Assembly: GCF_003574675.1 (NCBI RefSeq)
Contig: NZ_QOAZ01000005.1
Span: forward strand, 1-64,000
Source: Azohydromonas sediminis
GTDB taxonomy: Bacteria; Pseudomonadota; Gammaproteobacteria; Burkholderiales; Burkholderiaceae_C
Direction of reading: 5' to 3'
Length of the DNA stretch: 64,000 nt
Position 1 is the first letter of the stretch. Each line of letters opens with the position of its first letter. Below, one piece after another: positions 11,458 to 21,035 of the stretch. The notes beneath the pieces were generated by a model, which worked only from the letters and a program-made list of their open reading frames with translations, was not told the DNA's origin and made no database searches. Position numbers and translations under genes: made by a program.

Positions 11458-11466
11458 CTACCGGTC
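11436..11466. promoter_or_regulatory. Direct-repeat operator, three copies of CTACCGA, 11-bp period
   Basis: CTACCGATC (11436), CTACCGATC (11447) and CTACCGGTC (11458) start exactly 11 bp apart, one helical turn. The third copy contains the regulator's stop codon (TAG on the minus strand, 11458-11460). The wider sequence, AGGTCCTACCGAT, recurs as AGGTCCTACGGAT in the cluster at 11158. The regularity is visible directly; the role as binding site of the adjacent SARP-type regulator is inferred. Confidence 0.6.
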
Positions 11467-14379
11467 AGCGGACGACGCGCCGATGCCGACGTGCTGCCGC
11501 ATGCGCCGCGCGTGCCGCTCGCGCGGCGCCACGGCCCAGGCGCTTTGCTGCAGTGGCAGCAGCGGCGCCGCGGCGTGCGTGCGCGCCCACCGCTCCAGCG
11601 CGGCTCGCTGCGGCCGTTGGGCGGCCGGCAGGTCGGCCCATTGCCGCAGCGCCCACAGGTCGCAGCCGATGCGCGCCGTGTCCAGGTGCACGGCGCCGGC
11701 CTCGAGCCGCAGCGCGGCACCGTGGTCGCCGAGCAGCCGGCGCAGCCGAAGCAGCGCGGCGTCGAACGACTTGCGCGCGGCGTCGCCGTCGAGCTCGGGC
11801 CACAGGTCGTCGACGAGCGTGGCCACCGGCACCGATGCCGGCCCGTGCACGGCCAGCGCCTGCAGCAACTCGAGCGGACGCTTTTGCACCTTGCCTTCGA
11901 ACCTCAGCGGTAGACCGTCGATCACCACCTCGAAGCCGCCGAGCAGTTTCAGCTGCAGCGGCATCGGCCAGTCGGGCGCGATCGCGTCGGCCGGCGGCGG
12001 CAGCGCACGCCGGGCGATCCACCGATGGACGAAGGCCGTCTCGATGCCGTGGGCCAGCGCGGCCGCGGCGAGGTCGGCGAGCGCGGCGTCGGTGCCCAGC
12101 GCCGGGTGGACGATGTCGTGGCGCGCCAGGGGCTGCAGGGCCGCGGCCAGCGCGGCGGCCTCGCCGGCGGCGTCGCCGCGCCGGCGGGCCTGCCACGCCT
12201 GCAGGTCGTGCAGGTGGAAGTCGACCATCGCGCTGCCGGCGCGACGCGCCACGTCGCGCAGCACCGCGAGCGTGGCCTCGACGTCGGCGTCGCTGCCGCG
12301 CTGGCGGTGCGCCAGCGCCTGCGCGACCCAGCCGAAGGCCTCGCACATCGGGCTGCGGACCGCGCGCGCGCTGTCGATCGCCGCGCGCGCCTCGCGCAGT
12401 GCCGCCGCGGTGTCACCGCGCCACAGCGCCAGCCACGCGGCCTGGAACGCGGCGTGCCACACCTCGGTGAGCTGGGTGGGCTGCATCGCGGCGCGTGCCG
12501 CGCTCAGCAGTGCCTGCGCCGCGTCGAGATCGCCGGCGGCGAGTTGCGCGTCGTTGGCCAGCAGGCGGTGGTAGGTGTCGAGCGCGTGGATGCCGCACTG
12601 CTCGGCGGTGGCCAGCAGGCGGCGCAGCACGACGGGTGCATCGGCCAGCCGGCCCTGCGCCCAGCAGGCGTCGAGCTCGACCAGTCCCCACACGAGACGG
12701 CCGTAGTCCGCCAGCCCATGCTGGTCGATGGCGCGGGCGAGCAGGTCGTGCATCGCGCCGACTTGCTCGAACAGGCCGCTCCACAGCAGGTTGATGCCCA
12801 GCACCGACGCCACGCGCGCACGCAGCTGCAGCCCGATCGGCGCGTGAAGCGCGTCGAGCGCGTGCCCGCGCCAGCGCGGCAGATCCGGGTGTGCCGGCTC
12901 GCCGACGAGCAGCGCATAGACCACCGTCATCGCCACCTGGGCCTTGTCCTCGGCGCCGGGCAGCGCGTCGAAGCGCGGCGCGACGTCGCGCAGCTCGTCG
13001 AGCCAGCGGGTGATCGGGTAGTCGGGCGCGAAGTCGACGAACGACAGGTACGCCAGGTGCGCGAGCGTGCGCAGCCGCCCGGCGTCGTCGCCGCGCGCCA
13101 CATAGCCCGCCGCGGCGCGCAGCAGGTGCACGCGCGCCTGTGCCGGCTGGGCCATCACCCGCACGAGGCCGCTCCAGTACTCGAGGTCGGGCTCGCGCTC
13201 GCGCCACTCGGTGGGGAAAGCGGCGAGCCATGCGCCGAGCGTGCGCAGCCGCGCCTGCGCGACGAAGCGCGGCGCGAGCGCGAGCACGGCCGCTGTCGCG
13301 CGCTCGAGGTCGCCGGCGGCGAGCAGCGCGGGCACCGCGGCCTCGGCGTCGCCGGCGTCGGCCAGCGCGCGCGCAGCGTCGCGCCGCAACGCCGCGAGCT
13401 CGCTGGCCGGCAGCGTCTCGTCGGCGTGGCGGCGCAGGTGGTCGCGGAGCAGCGGGTGCAGCACGTGCCGCGGAGTGGCGCCGCCTTCGGTCAGCACGAA
13501 CAGGCCGCGGCGCGCGAAGCGCTCGAGCACCGCCGTCGTGCCCGCCAAGGCGGGCCATGCGCGCTCGACGGCGGCGTCGACGTAGGGCAGCTGGGCCGCC
13601 AGCAGCAGCCGCTGGCGCGTGGGTTCGTCGAACGACGGCCACACCTCGTGGCGCAGGTAATCGTGCAGCACGTCGTCGTCGATGGTGGGCAGCCGGCCGC
13701 CGGCGCGCAGCGTCAGCGCGACGGCCGCGGGCCAGCCCAGCGTGTGCGCGAACACGGCGTCGATCTCGGCCGCCGAGGCCCGGGCGTGGCGCTGCGCGAA
13801 CAGGGCCGCGACCTCGTCGCGCGTGAGCGCCAGCTCGGCGGCATCGATCGTCAGCAGCCGCCCCTCGACGCGCGCGCGAGCCAGCGCTGCCGGCGGCGGC
13901 GCGCGCGACGTGACGACCAGCCGCGCCTGCGGCGGCACTGCGGCCACCGACTCGGCCCACAGCACCTGCAAGGCGTCGGCCGCCACCTCGGCCTCGTCGA
14001 GCACGAGCAGCGCCGAGGGCGGCAACGCGGCGAACAGCGCCGCGAAGTAGCGGCGTGCGAACGCCGCGATGTCGCCGAGGTGCTCGGCCTGCGGCGTCGG
14101 CAGGCGGGCCCCGGCGACGGCAGTGAGGTGGGCCACGAAGCTGGCGGGGTCGGTGTCGGCCGCCGACAGCCGCAGCCACGTGCAGCGGTGCCCGCGCGCC
14201 TGCGCGTACGACGCGGCCAGGCTGCTCTTGCCGTAGCCCGCCGGGGCCACGAGCCACACGGCCTGGCCGGCCGCGGCGTCGAGCCGCTGGAACAGGCGCT
14301 CCCGCGGCAGCAGCCCGCTGGCGATCGGCGGGCCGGCGGAGGCCGGCGGCGGCAGGGGGATCACGCGGGCACTGCACAT
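11458..14379 (-). CDS. MalT-like signal-transduction ATPase with C-terminal SARP/OmpR-type DNA-binding domain
   Basis: A 973-residue regulator. Residues 1-35 hold the LLPRERLFQRLD opening of MalT/LuxR-like ATPases. Walker A APAGYGKSS lies at about 45-53, followed by LLVLDEAE and the TSRAPP sensor segment of STAND NTPases. Residues about 350-800 are alpha-helical, TPR-like repeats. At about 806 the sequence changes to LLGGFEVVIDGLPLRF...KRPLELLQALA, which is the winged-helix plus bacterial transcriptional activation domain start of SARP-type proteins, in place of a LuxR HTH. The inducer is unknown. The start at 14379 fits the domain start; an upstream extension would run toward the hydrolase gene. 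The nearest likely target is the beta-helix lipoprotein downstream. It is probably autonomous from the hydrolase gene upstream (45-bp gap). Confidence 0.85.
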   Translation of the reverse strand: MCSARVIPLPPPASAGPPIASGLLPRERLFQRLDAAAGQAVWLVAPAGYGKSSLAASYAQARGHRCTWLRLSAADTDPASFVAHLTAVAGARLPTPQAEHLGDIAAFARRYFAALFAALPPSALLVLDEAEVAADALQVLWAESVAAVPPQARLVVTSRAPPPAALARARVEGRLLTIDAAELALTRDEVAALFAQRHARASAAEIDAVFAHTLGWPAAVALTLRAGGRLPTIDDDVLHDYLRHEVWPSFDEPTRQRLLLAAQLPYVDAAVERAWPALAGTTAVLERFARRGLFVLTEGGATPRHVLHPLLRDHLRRHADETLPASELAALRRDAARALADAGDAEAAVPALLAAGDLERATAAVLALAPRFVAQARLRTLGAWLAAFPTEWREREPDLEYWSGLVRVMAQPAQARVHLLRAAAGYVARGDDAGRLRTLAHLAYLSFVDFAPDYPITRWLDELRDVAPRFDALPGAEDKAQVAMTVVYALLVGEPAHPDLPRWRGHALDALHAPIGLQLRARVASVLGINLLWSGLFEQVGAMHDLLARAIDQHGLADYGRLVWGLVELDACWAQGRLADAPVVLRRLLATAEQCGIHALDTYHRLLANDAQLAAGDLDAAQALLSAARAAMQPTQLTEVWHAAFQAAWLALWRGDTAAALREARAAIDSARAVRSPMCEAFGWVAQALAHRQRGSDADVEATLAVLRDVARRAGSAMVDFHLHDLQAWQARRRGDAAGEAAALAAALQPLARHDIVHPALGTDAALADLAAAALAHGIETAFVHRWIARRALPPPADAIAPDWPMPLQLKLLGGFEVVIDGLPLRFEGKVQKRPLELLQALAVHGPASVPVATLVDDLWPELDGDAARKSFDAALLRLRRLLGDHGAALRLEAGAVHLDTARIGCDLWALRQWADLPAAQRPQRAALERWARTHAAAPLLPLQQSAWAVAPRERHARRMRQHVGIGASSADR

Positions 14380-14423
14380 CGCGACCGATGATGCCAGACG
14401 CGTGTCCACCCGCGCGATGAGGG

Positions 14424-15242
14424 TCAGCCGAAACCCTCGATCAGGGTCAGCACGGTGCGCGCGGTCTCGTCGGGGCGCTCCATCGGGTACAGGTGCGTGC
14501 CCTCGATCCACACGAAGCGCTCGCGTGCCAGCGCGCGCGACGCCTCCAGCCCGCCCTGGCGCACCTCGACCGACTGCGTGCCGGCGACGAAGGCCACCGG
14601 GCACTTCGGCGGGTGGCGGCGCAGCAGCCGCGGCAGCGTGTGCGGCAGCGTGTTGTAGATGCGTGCCTCGACGTCGCGGTCGAACGCCAGTTCGACGCGG
14701 CCGTCGCGCTCGACGAAGCCGGCCGCGACGTAGTCGTCGAGCACGCGCGGGTCCCAGCGGGCGAACGCGTGCTTGGCCGCGAAGTGGCGGCGCACCGCGT
14801 CGCGGTCGGGCCACTCGTGGCGGCGGCGCTGCGAGATGCGCCCGGGCGACACGCGCCGGATCAGCCCGCTGGCCTTGAAGATCTGCACGCCGTGCGCGCG
14901 CCAGCCGCCGATGACGGGCGAGTCGAGCATCACGACGCCGCGCGCCACGTCCGGCCGCCGGCATGCGGCCATCAGGCTGAGCAGGCCGCCGAGCGAGTGG
15001 CCGACGAGGAAGGCCGGCGCGCAGCCCTGCGCGTCGATGAAGTCGACGAGCTGGCGGCGCAGGTGCGGCCAGTTGCTCGTGACCGGATAGGCCGGGTCGT
15101 GGCCGAACTTCTCGAGCGCGTGCACCGTGTAGCCGGCGGCGCGCCAGGCGTCGAACAGCACGCGGTAGGTGCCCGCCGGGAAGCCGTTGGCGTGCGAGAA
15201 CACGATCGCGCCGCGGCGGCCGGCGCGCTTCGGCGCACCCAT
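14424..15242 (-). CDS. Alpha/beta hydrolase
   Basis: A 272-residue serine hydrolase of the alpha/beta fold. The oxyanion/HG region SHANGFPAGTYR lies near the N-terminus, the nucleophile elbow GHSLGG at about residues 95-100, and a C-terminal His in EGTHLYPMERPDETA completes a plausible triad. Substrate is not evident. Its ATG overlaps the stop of the Anbu gene by one base (TGATG), indicating coupled translation and perhaps a shared process. A signal peptide is absent, so it acts in the cytoplasm. Confidence 0.85.
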   Translation of the reverse strand: MGAPKRAGRRGAIVFSHANGFPAGTYRVLFDAWRAAGYTVHALEKFGHDPAYPVTSNWPHLRRQLVDFIDAQGCAPAFLVGHSLGGLLSLMAACRRPDVARGVVMLDSPVIGGWRAHGVQIFKASGLIRRVSPGRISQRRRHEWPDRDAVRRHFAAKHAFARWDPRVLDDYVAAGFVERDGRVELAFDRDVEARIYNTLPHTLPRLLRRHPPKCPVAFVAGTQSVEVRQGGLEASRALARERFVWIEGTHLYPMERPDETARTVLTLIEGFG

Positions 15243-16069
15243 CAGATGACTTTTTCGCCCGGGTGCGTGATCTTGCGCATCGGCTCGTAGCGCTTCGAGT
15301 CGACGAGCAGCGGGTGCTGCGTGTCGCCGCGGTCCCAGCGCGGGTCGTCCATCGCGTCGAACACTTCGCGCAGCCGCTGGCCCCAGGTGCTGCGCACCAT
15401 GTGGAAGTACGGGTTGTGCTCGTCGATGCAGACGATGCGGTCGGTGCGAAACGTCCCTTTCTCGTAGACGAGCAGGTCCAGCGGCAGCCCGACCGAGAGG
15501 TTGGACTTCAGCGTCGAGTCCATCGACACCAGCGCGCACTTGGCGGCCTGGTCGAGCGAGGTCTTCGGCGTGATCATGCGGTCGAGCACCGGCTTGCCGT
15601 ACTTGCTCTCGCCGATCTGGAAGTACGTCGTCTCGCGCGTGGCCTCGATGAAGTTGCCCGCCGAGTAGACGAGGAACAGCCGCATTGCCTCGCCCTTGAT
15701 CTGGCCGCCGAAGATGAAGCTGGCGACGAAGTCGATGCCGGCGGCGCGCAGCGCGGGGCCGTCCTGCTCGTAGACGCGGCGCACCGCGCTGCCGAGCACG
15801 CGCGTGGCGTCGAACATGCTCTGCGCGTTCCAGATCGTCAGCGGTGGCTCGTGCGCGCCGCGGTCGAGCTTCTCGACCTGCAGGATCTCGCGCACGCTCT
15901 GGCTGATGCTCAGGTTGCCCGCCGACAGCAGCACCATGAAGCGGTCGTCGGGCTTCTCGTAGATCATCATCTTGCGGAACGTGCTGATCTGGTCCAGGCC
16001 CGCGTTGGTGCGCGAGTCGGACAGGAACACGAGCCCGGCGTCGAGCCGGATGCCGACACAGTACGTCAT
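15242..16069 (-). CDS. Anbu-type proteasome-related peptidase
   Basis: A 275-residue Ntn-hydrolase of the Anbu (ancestral beta subunit, COG3484) class. The N-terminus MTYCVGIRLDAGLVFLSDSR places the catalytic Thr directly after the initiator Met; the conserved Asp (SDSRTNAG) and Lys (FRKM) of proteasome-like sites are present. Family proteins assemble into open helical rings in the cytoplasm, and physiological substrates are unknown. In other bacteria Anbu usually clusters with a transglutaminase-like protein, an ATP-grasp protein and an alpha-E domain protein; none is visible here. It is instead coupled by a 1-bp overlap to an alpha/beta hydrolase. Confidence 0.9.
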   Translation of the reverse strand: MTYCVGIRLDAGLVFLSDSRTNAGLDQISTFRKMMIYEKPDDRFMVLLSAGNLSISQSVREILQVEKLDRGAHEPPLTIWNAQSMFDATRVLGSAVRRVYEQDGPALRAAGIDFVASFIFGGQIKGEAMRLFLVYSAGNFIEATRETTYFQIGESKYGKPVLDRMITPKTSLDQAAKCALVSMDSTLKSNLSVGLPLDLLVYEKGTFRTDRIVCIDEHNPYFHMVRSTWGQRLREVFDAMDDPRWDRGDTQHPLLVDSKRYEPMRKITHPGEKVI

Positions 16070-16192
16070 GGGTGCGAGGGGTGGGGGTGCACGGCACGGC
16101 GTGTGCCGCCGAGCGGCGAGCGTACCAAGTTTTGCGGCCATCGCCGGCGTCGAGCGCTCAAGTCGCGCGTCCCGCGGCCGACAACCGTGCGC

Positions 16193-18355
16193 ATGGAAGC
16201 GGCCTACCTCGCGACCCGTCACGACCCGATGGTCGTCGCGCTGGCCTGCGCGCTGGCGGTGTTCGCGTCGTACGTGACGCTGGAGCTCGCGCGCCGCGTG
16301 CACGTCAGCGAGGGGATGCTGCGCATCGGCTGGTGGGCCGGCGGCGCGCTGACGATGGGCACCGGCGTGTGGGCGATGCACTTCGTCGCGATGCTCGGCT
16401 ACGACGCCGGGCAGTGGCTGGGCTTCGAGCCGACGCTGACGGCGCTGTCGTGGCTCGCGGCGGTGGCCGCCGGCGGCGTCGCGCTGGCCGCCGCGGCGCG
16501 GCCGCGCATCGGCGCCTGGCACGTGCTCGGCGGCGCGAGCGCGATGGCGGCCGCCATCTGCGGGATGCACTACGTCGGCATGGCCGCGCTCGAGATGCTG
16601 CCGGGCATCGAGTGGGACCGTCGCTACGTGCTGCTGTCGGTCGTCGTCGCGTGGGCGGCGTCGGCCGCGGCGCTGTGGATCTTCGGGCGCCTGCGGCCGC
16701 TGCGCGGCGCGCACCGCATCCGCATGCAGGGTGCTGCGGCGCTCGCGATGGGGGTGGCCATCGCCGGCATGCACTTCGTCGGCATGGCGGCGGCGCGCAT
16801 CCCGTCGGGCAGCGTGTGCGTGAGCGCCGACGGCCTCGGCGGCCGCGGCATGCTGCTGCTGGTGAGCACCGCGGCGTTCCTCGTGCTGACCGTGGCGCTG
16901 CTGCTGTCGCTGGCCGATGCGCAGCGCCAGCGCGGCGAGCGCCGGCTGCAGCGCACGCTGCAGGCGACCAACGCCGAGCTGCTGCAGGTCAACGCCGAGC
17001 TGCAGCGGCTGGCGTTTCGCGACCCGCTGACCGGCGTGTCGAACCGTGCACACCTGCTCGACCGGCTGCAGCACGCCTGCGAGCTGCTGGCGCGCGACGC
17101 GACGGACGCCGCGGCCGCGAAACTGGCGCTGCTGTACATCGACCTCGACGGCTTCAAGCCGGTCAACGACACCTTCGGGCACGACGCCGGCGACCGCCTG
17201 CTCGTCGAGATCGCGCAGCGGCTGCAGGGGCTGGTGCGCGACAGCGACACCGTGGCCCGCATCGGCGGCGACGAGTTCGTGCTGCTGCTCGAGAGCGACG
17301 ACGCGCTGGCCAGCGGCGTGGCCTGCGCCGAGCGCGTGCTGCAGGCACTGCACCGGCCGTTCGAGATCGGCGTCGGGCAGTCGGTGCAGCTGTCGGCCTC
17401 GGTGGGCATCGCCGTGCATCCCGACCACGGCGCCGATGGCCACCTGCTGGCGCGCGCCGACATGGCGATGTATGCGGCCAAGCAGCGCGGCGGCGGTGCC
17501 TGGGCGGTCTACGACTCGCAGATGAGCGACGGCGCGAGCCAGCAGGTGATGCTGCAGCAGGCGCTGCGCGGCGCGATCGAGCGCGGCGAGCTGCAGCTGC
17601 ACTACCAGCCCAAGATCGCCGCCGGCGACGGCGGTGTGCACGGCGCCGAGGCGCTGCTGCGCTGGTGCCACCCGCAGCGCGGCTGGATCAGCCCGGCGGT
17701 GTTCGTGCCGGTGGCCGAACGCTTCGGCCTGATCGGCGCGATCGGCCGCTGGGTGCTCGACGAGGCCTGCGCGCAGCTGGCGCGCTGGCGCGAGCAGGGT
17801 GTGCATTGCCGCGTCGCCGTCAACCTCAGCGCGGTGCAGCTGCGCCAGCCCGACCTCGTCGAGCAGGTCGCGCAGGCGCTGGAACGTCACGGCATCGAGC
17901 CCGCGTCGCTCGTGCTCGAGATCACCGAGACGGCGGTGATGGACGACCTGCAGCAGCAGGCGCAGCACCTGCAGCGGCTCGCGGCGCTCGGCGTGCGGCT
18001 GTCGATCGACGACTTCGGCACCGGCTATTCGAGCCTCGCGTACCTGCGCCGCCTGCCGGTGCGCCAGCTCAAGCTCGATCGCAGCCTGCTCGCCGACATC
18101 GAGACCGCGCCGGCGTCGCGGGCCATCGTCGAAGCCGTCGTGCGCCTGGCGCATGCGCTGGCCCTCGAAGTCGTCGCCGAAGGCGTCGAAACCGAGGCGC
18201 AGGCCCGCCTGCTGCGCGAGCTCGGCTGCGACGTGCTGCAGGGCTGGCATTACGCGCGGCCGATGCCGGCCGAGCGGCTCGCGGCATGGCTCGATGCGCG
18301 CCGTCGGGCCCCTGCCGAGCCGGCTGTGCCGGCCGTCGCCGAACTCAACGTCTGA
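16193..18355 (+). CDS. MHYT sensor domain diguanylate cyclase/phosphodiesterase (GGDEF-EAL)
   Basis: A 720-residue membrane protein controlling cyclic di-GMP. Residues about 1-240 form an MHYT-type integral membrane sensor with three repeats of the M-H-F/Y-V motif (MHFVAM, MHYVGM, MHFVGM); the fourth motif residue is V instead of T. A coiled linker leads to a GGDEF domain with intact IGGDEF and an I-site RDSD placed five residues before it, so product inhibition is likely. The EAL domain starts LHYQPKI and carries HGAEALLRW, then NLSAVQL and DDFGTGYSSLAYL. Both active sites look intact. The start at 16193 gives the membrane domain directly; the gene is divergent from the Anbu operon. Confidence 0.93.
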   Translation: MEAAYLATRHDPMVVALACALAVFASYVTLELARRVHVSEGMLRIGWWAGGALTMGTGVWAMHFVAMLGYDAGQWLGFEPTLTALSWLAAVAAGGVALAAAARPRIGAWHVLGGASAMAAAICGMHYVGMAALEMLPGIEWDRRYVLLSVVVAWAASAAALWIFGRLRPLRGAHRIRMQGAAALAMGVAIAGMHFVGMAAARIPSGSVCVSADGLGGRGMLLLVSTAAFLVLTVALLLSLADAQRQRGERRLQRTLQATNAELLQVNAELQRLAFRDPLTGVSNRAHLLDRLQHACELLARDATDAAAAKLALLYIDLDGFKPVNDTFGHDAGDRLLVEIAQRLQGLVRDSDTVARIGGDEFVLLLESDDALASGVACAERVLQALHRPFEIGVGQSVQLSASVGIAVHPDHGADGHLLARADMAMYAAKQRGGGAWAVYDSQMSDGASQQVMLQQALRGAIERGELQLHYQPKIAAGDGGVHGAEALLRWCHPQRGWISPAVFVPVAERFGLIGAIGRWVLDEACAQLARWREQGVHCRVAVNLSAVQLRQPDLVEQVAQALERHGIEPASLVLEITETAVMDDLQQQAQHLQRLAALGVRLSIDDFGTGYSSLAYLRRLPVRQLKLDRSLLADIETAPASRAIVEAVVRLAHALALEVVAEGVETEAQARLLRELGCDVLQGWHYARPMPAERLAAWLDARRRAPAEPAVPAVAELNV

Positions 18356-18379
18356 CGCACGCGCCGGCGGCGGCCGTCG

Positions 18380-20986
18380 TCAGTCCTTGCCGGCGCTCAG
18401 GGCCTTGAGCCGGTACAGCGCGTCGAGCGCCTGGCGGGGCGTGAGGGTGTCGGGGTCGAGGTCGGCGAGCGCGTCCTCCACCGGCGAGGCGGCCGGCGCC
18501 GGGGCGGGTGGCGGCGGTGCGAACAGGTCGACCTGCGCGGCACCGGCACGCTGCTGCGCCTCGAGCGCCTCGAGCGCGGCGCGGGCCTGGCGGATCACCG
18601 ACGCGGGCATCCCCGCGAGCTGCGCGACCTGCACGCCGTAGCTGCGGCTCGCCGGGCCGGCTTCGATCTGGTGCAGGAACACGATGTCCTTGCCGGCGCC
18701 CTCGACGGCGCTGACGTGCACGTTGATCGCGCGCGGGTGCTTCTCGGGGAACGCGGTCAGCTCGAAGTAGTGCGTCGCGAACAGCGTGAACGCGCGGCAG
18801 CGGTCGTGCAGGTGGCTCGCGATCGCGCCGGCGAGCGCCAGCCCGTCGAACGTGCTCGTGCCGCGGCCGATCTCGTCCATCAGCACGAGGCTGTACTCGG
18901 TTGCGGCGTGCAGGATCGCGCTGGCCTCCGTCATCTCGAGCATGAAGGTCGACTGCGCGTTGGCGAGGTCGTCGGCAGCGCCGATGCGCGTGTGGATCGC
19001 GTCGATCGGCCCGAGCCGGCACGCGGCGGCCGGCACGTACGAGCCCATCGCCGCGAGCAGCACGATCAGCGCGACCTGCCGCATGAAGGTGCTCTTGCCG
19101 CCCATGTTCGGGCCGGTGATGACGAGCATCTTCGTCTTCGCGTCGAGCCGGCAGTGGTTGGCGATGAAGGCGCCGCCGCCGGTCTCGGCCAGCCGCGCCT
19201 CGACGACGGGGTGGCGCCCAGCCTCGATCTCGATACACGGGTGCGCGACGAACTGCGGGCGGCACCAGGCGAGCGTCGCGGCACGCTCGGCGAGCGCCGC
19301 CAGCGCGTCGAGCGTGGCCAGCGCGCGCGCGGCCGTGCCGAGTGCAGGCAGATGCGGCTGCAGCGCGTCGAGCAGCTGCTCGTAGAGCCACTTCTCGCGC
19401 GCGAGGGCGCGCTCCTGCGCCGACAGCGCCTTGTCCTCGAACGCCTTCAGCTCGGGCGTGACGAAGCGCTCGGCGTTCTTCAGCGTCTGGCGGCGCTGGT
19501 AGTCGGCGGGCACCTTGTCCTTCTGGCCGGCGGTGACCTCGATGTAGAAGCCGTGCACCTTGTTGTACTGCACGCGCAGGTTGGCGATGCCGGTGCGCGC
19601 GCGCTCGCGCGCCTCGAGGTCGAGCAGGAACGCGTCGCAGTTCTGCGCGATGCCGCGCAGCTCGTCGAGCTCGGCGTCGAAGCCGGCCGCAATCACGCCG
19701 CCGTCGCGCAGCAGCACCGCGGGCTCGTCGGCGATCGCGCGCGCGAGCAGCGCGTGGATCGACGGCGGCGGCTGCAGCGCGGCGTGCAGCGCGTCGAGCG
19801 CGGTGCAGCCCGACGGCGTCACGGCGCGCAGCGCCGGCAGCGCGGCCAGCGTCGCGCGCAGCCCGGCGAGCTCGCGCGGGCGCACCTGGCGCAGCGCGAT
19901 GCGTGCCGTGATGCGCTCGACGTCGCTGACGTGGCGCAGCGCATCGCGCAGCGCGTCGAAGCCGTCGGCAATCAGCCGCTCGACGGCGTCGAGCCGCTCG
20001 ACGGCCGGTGCGCGATCGCGCGGCGGGTGCGTGAGCCAGTGGCGCAGCAGCCGGCTGCCCATGCCGGTGCGGCAGGTGTCGAGCAGCGACAGCAATGTGG
20101 GTGCCTCGTCGCCGCGCAGCGTCTGCACCAGTTCCAGGTTGCGCACCGTGGCCGGCGGCAGGTCGAGCAGCTCGTGCGCGCGCTCGACGGCCAGCGTCGT
20201 CACGTGCGCGAGCGCCTGCCCCTGCGTGTGCTCGGCATACGCGAGCAGCGCGGCTGCGGCCGCGTGCGCGACCGGCAGGTCGGCGGCGTTGAAGCCGGCC
20301 AGTGTCGCGACCTTCAGCAGCTCGCGCAGCTTGCGCTCGCCGAGCGCGGCGTCGAACTGCCACGCCGGGCGCTTCGTGCGTGCGGCGCGGTGCTGCAGCA
20401 CCGCAGCGGGCAGCTCGTCGCGGTCGACGAGGATCTCGGCCGGGTTCAGCCGCGCAAGCCAGCCGGCGAGCTCGGCCTCGCCGCACTCGGTGAGGCCGAG
20501 CCGTCCGCTGGCCAGCCCCAGCCACGCGAGGCCGAACGTCGCGCGCTGGCGCGCGAGCGCGACGAGCAGCGTGTCGGCGCGCTCGCTCATCAGCTCGCTG
20601 TCGGTGACGGTGCCGGGCGTGACGACGCGCACCACCTTGCGCTCGACCGGCCCCTTGCCGGCGCCGACCTCGCCGACCTGCTCGGCGATCGCGACCGACT
20701 CGCCGAGCTTGAGCAGCTTGGCGAGGTAGCTCTCGACCGCGTGCACCGGCACGCCGGCCATCACGACGGGCTCGCCGGCGCTCACGCCGCGCGTGGTCAG
20801 CGTGATGTCGAGCAGCCGGTGGGCCTTGCGCGCGTCGTCGTAGAACAGCTCGTAGAAGTCGCCCATGCGGTAGAACACGAGCGTGTCGGGGTGCTCGGCC
20901 TTGATGCGCAGGTACTGCGCCATCATCGGCGTGTGCGCCGAGAGATCCGGCGTCGCCGTCGGCGCGTTCGGGGGCGGGGCGCTCAT
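18380..20986 (-). CDS. mutS: DNA mismatch repair protein MutS
   Basis: Recognises mismatches and recruits MutL. The 868-residue protein has the N-terminal mismatch-binding [15 protein letters not shown] segment with the Phe-X-Glu reading head, connector and lever domains, and a C-terminal ATPase with Walker [15 protein letters not shown] and the [12 protein letters not shown]alker B/signature. A proline/alanine linker precedes the C-terminal tetramerisation segment ([15 protein letters not shown]). The start at 20986 gives the shortest frame with a standard N-terminal run to [10 protein letters not shown]. It ends 24 bp from the convergent MHYT gene. Confidence 0.97.
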   Translation of the reverse strand: MSAPPPNAPTATPDLSAHTPMMAQYLRIKAEHPDTLVFYRMGDFYELFYDDARKAHRLLDITLTTRGVSAGEPVVMAGVPVHAVESYLAKLLKLGESVAIAEQVGEVGAGKGPVERKVVRVVTPGTVTDSELMSERADTLLVALARQRATFGLAWLGLASGRLGLTECGEAELAGWLARLNPAEILVDRDELPAAVLQHRAARTKRPAWQFDAALGERKLRELLKVATLAGFNAADLPVAHAAAAALLAYAEHTQGQALAHVTTLAVERAHELLDLPPATVRNLELVQTLRGDEAPTLLSLLDTCRTGMGSRLLRHWLTHPPRDRAPAVERLDAVERLIADGFDALRDALRHVSDVERITARIALRQVRPRELAGLRATLAALPALRAVTPSGCTALDALHAALQPPPSIHALLARAIADEPAVLLRDGGVIAAGFDAELDELRGIAQNCDAFLLDLEARERARTGIANLRVQYNKVHGFYIEVTAGQKDKVPADYQRRQTLKNAERFVTPELKAFEDKALSAQERALAREKWLYEQLLDALQPHLPALGTAARALATLDALAALAERAATLAWCRPQFVAHPCIEIEAGRHPVVEARLAETGGGAFIANHCRLDAKTKMLVITGPNMGGKSTFMRQVALIVLLAAMGSYVPAAACRLGPIDAIHTRIGAADDLANAQSTFMLEMTEASAILHAATEYSLVLMDEIGRGTSTFDGLALAGAIASHLHDRCRAFTLFATHYFELTAFPEKHPRAINVHVSAVEGAGKDIVFLHQIEAGPASRSYGVQVAQLAGMPASVIRQARAALEALEAQQRAGAAQVDLFAPPPPAPAPAASPVEDALADLDPDTLTPRQALDALYRLKALSAGKD

Positions 20987-21035
20987 CGCGGCGGGGATGT
21001 TATGGGAGCGGGCAGCGACTGCGGGCGCCACGACG

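Noticed and set aside
11458..12000. LuxR-type HTH at the end of the MalT-like regulator
   Set aside because: No LuxR helix-turn-helix pattern is present; the C-terminus matches the SARP/OmpR-type winged helix instead.
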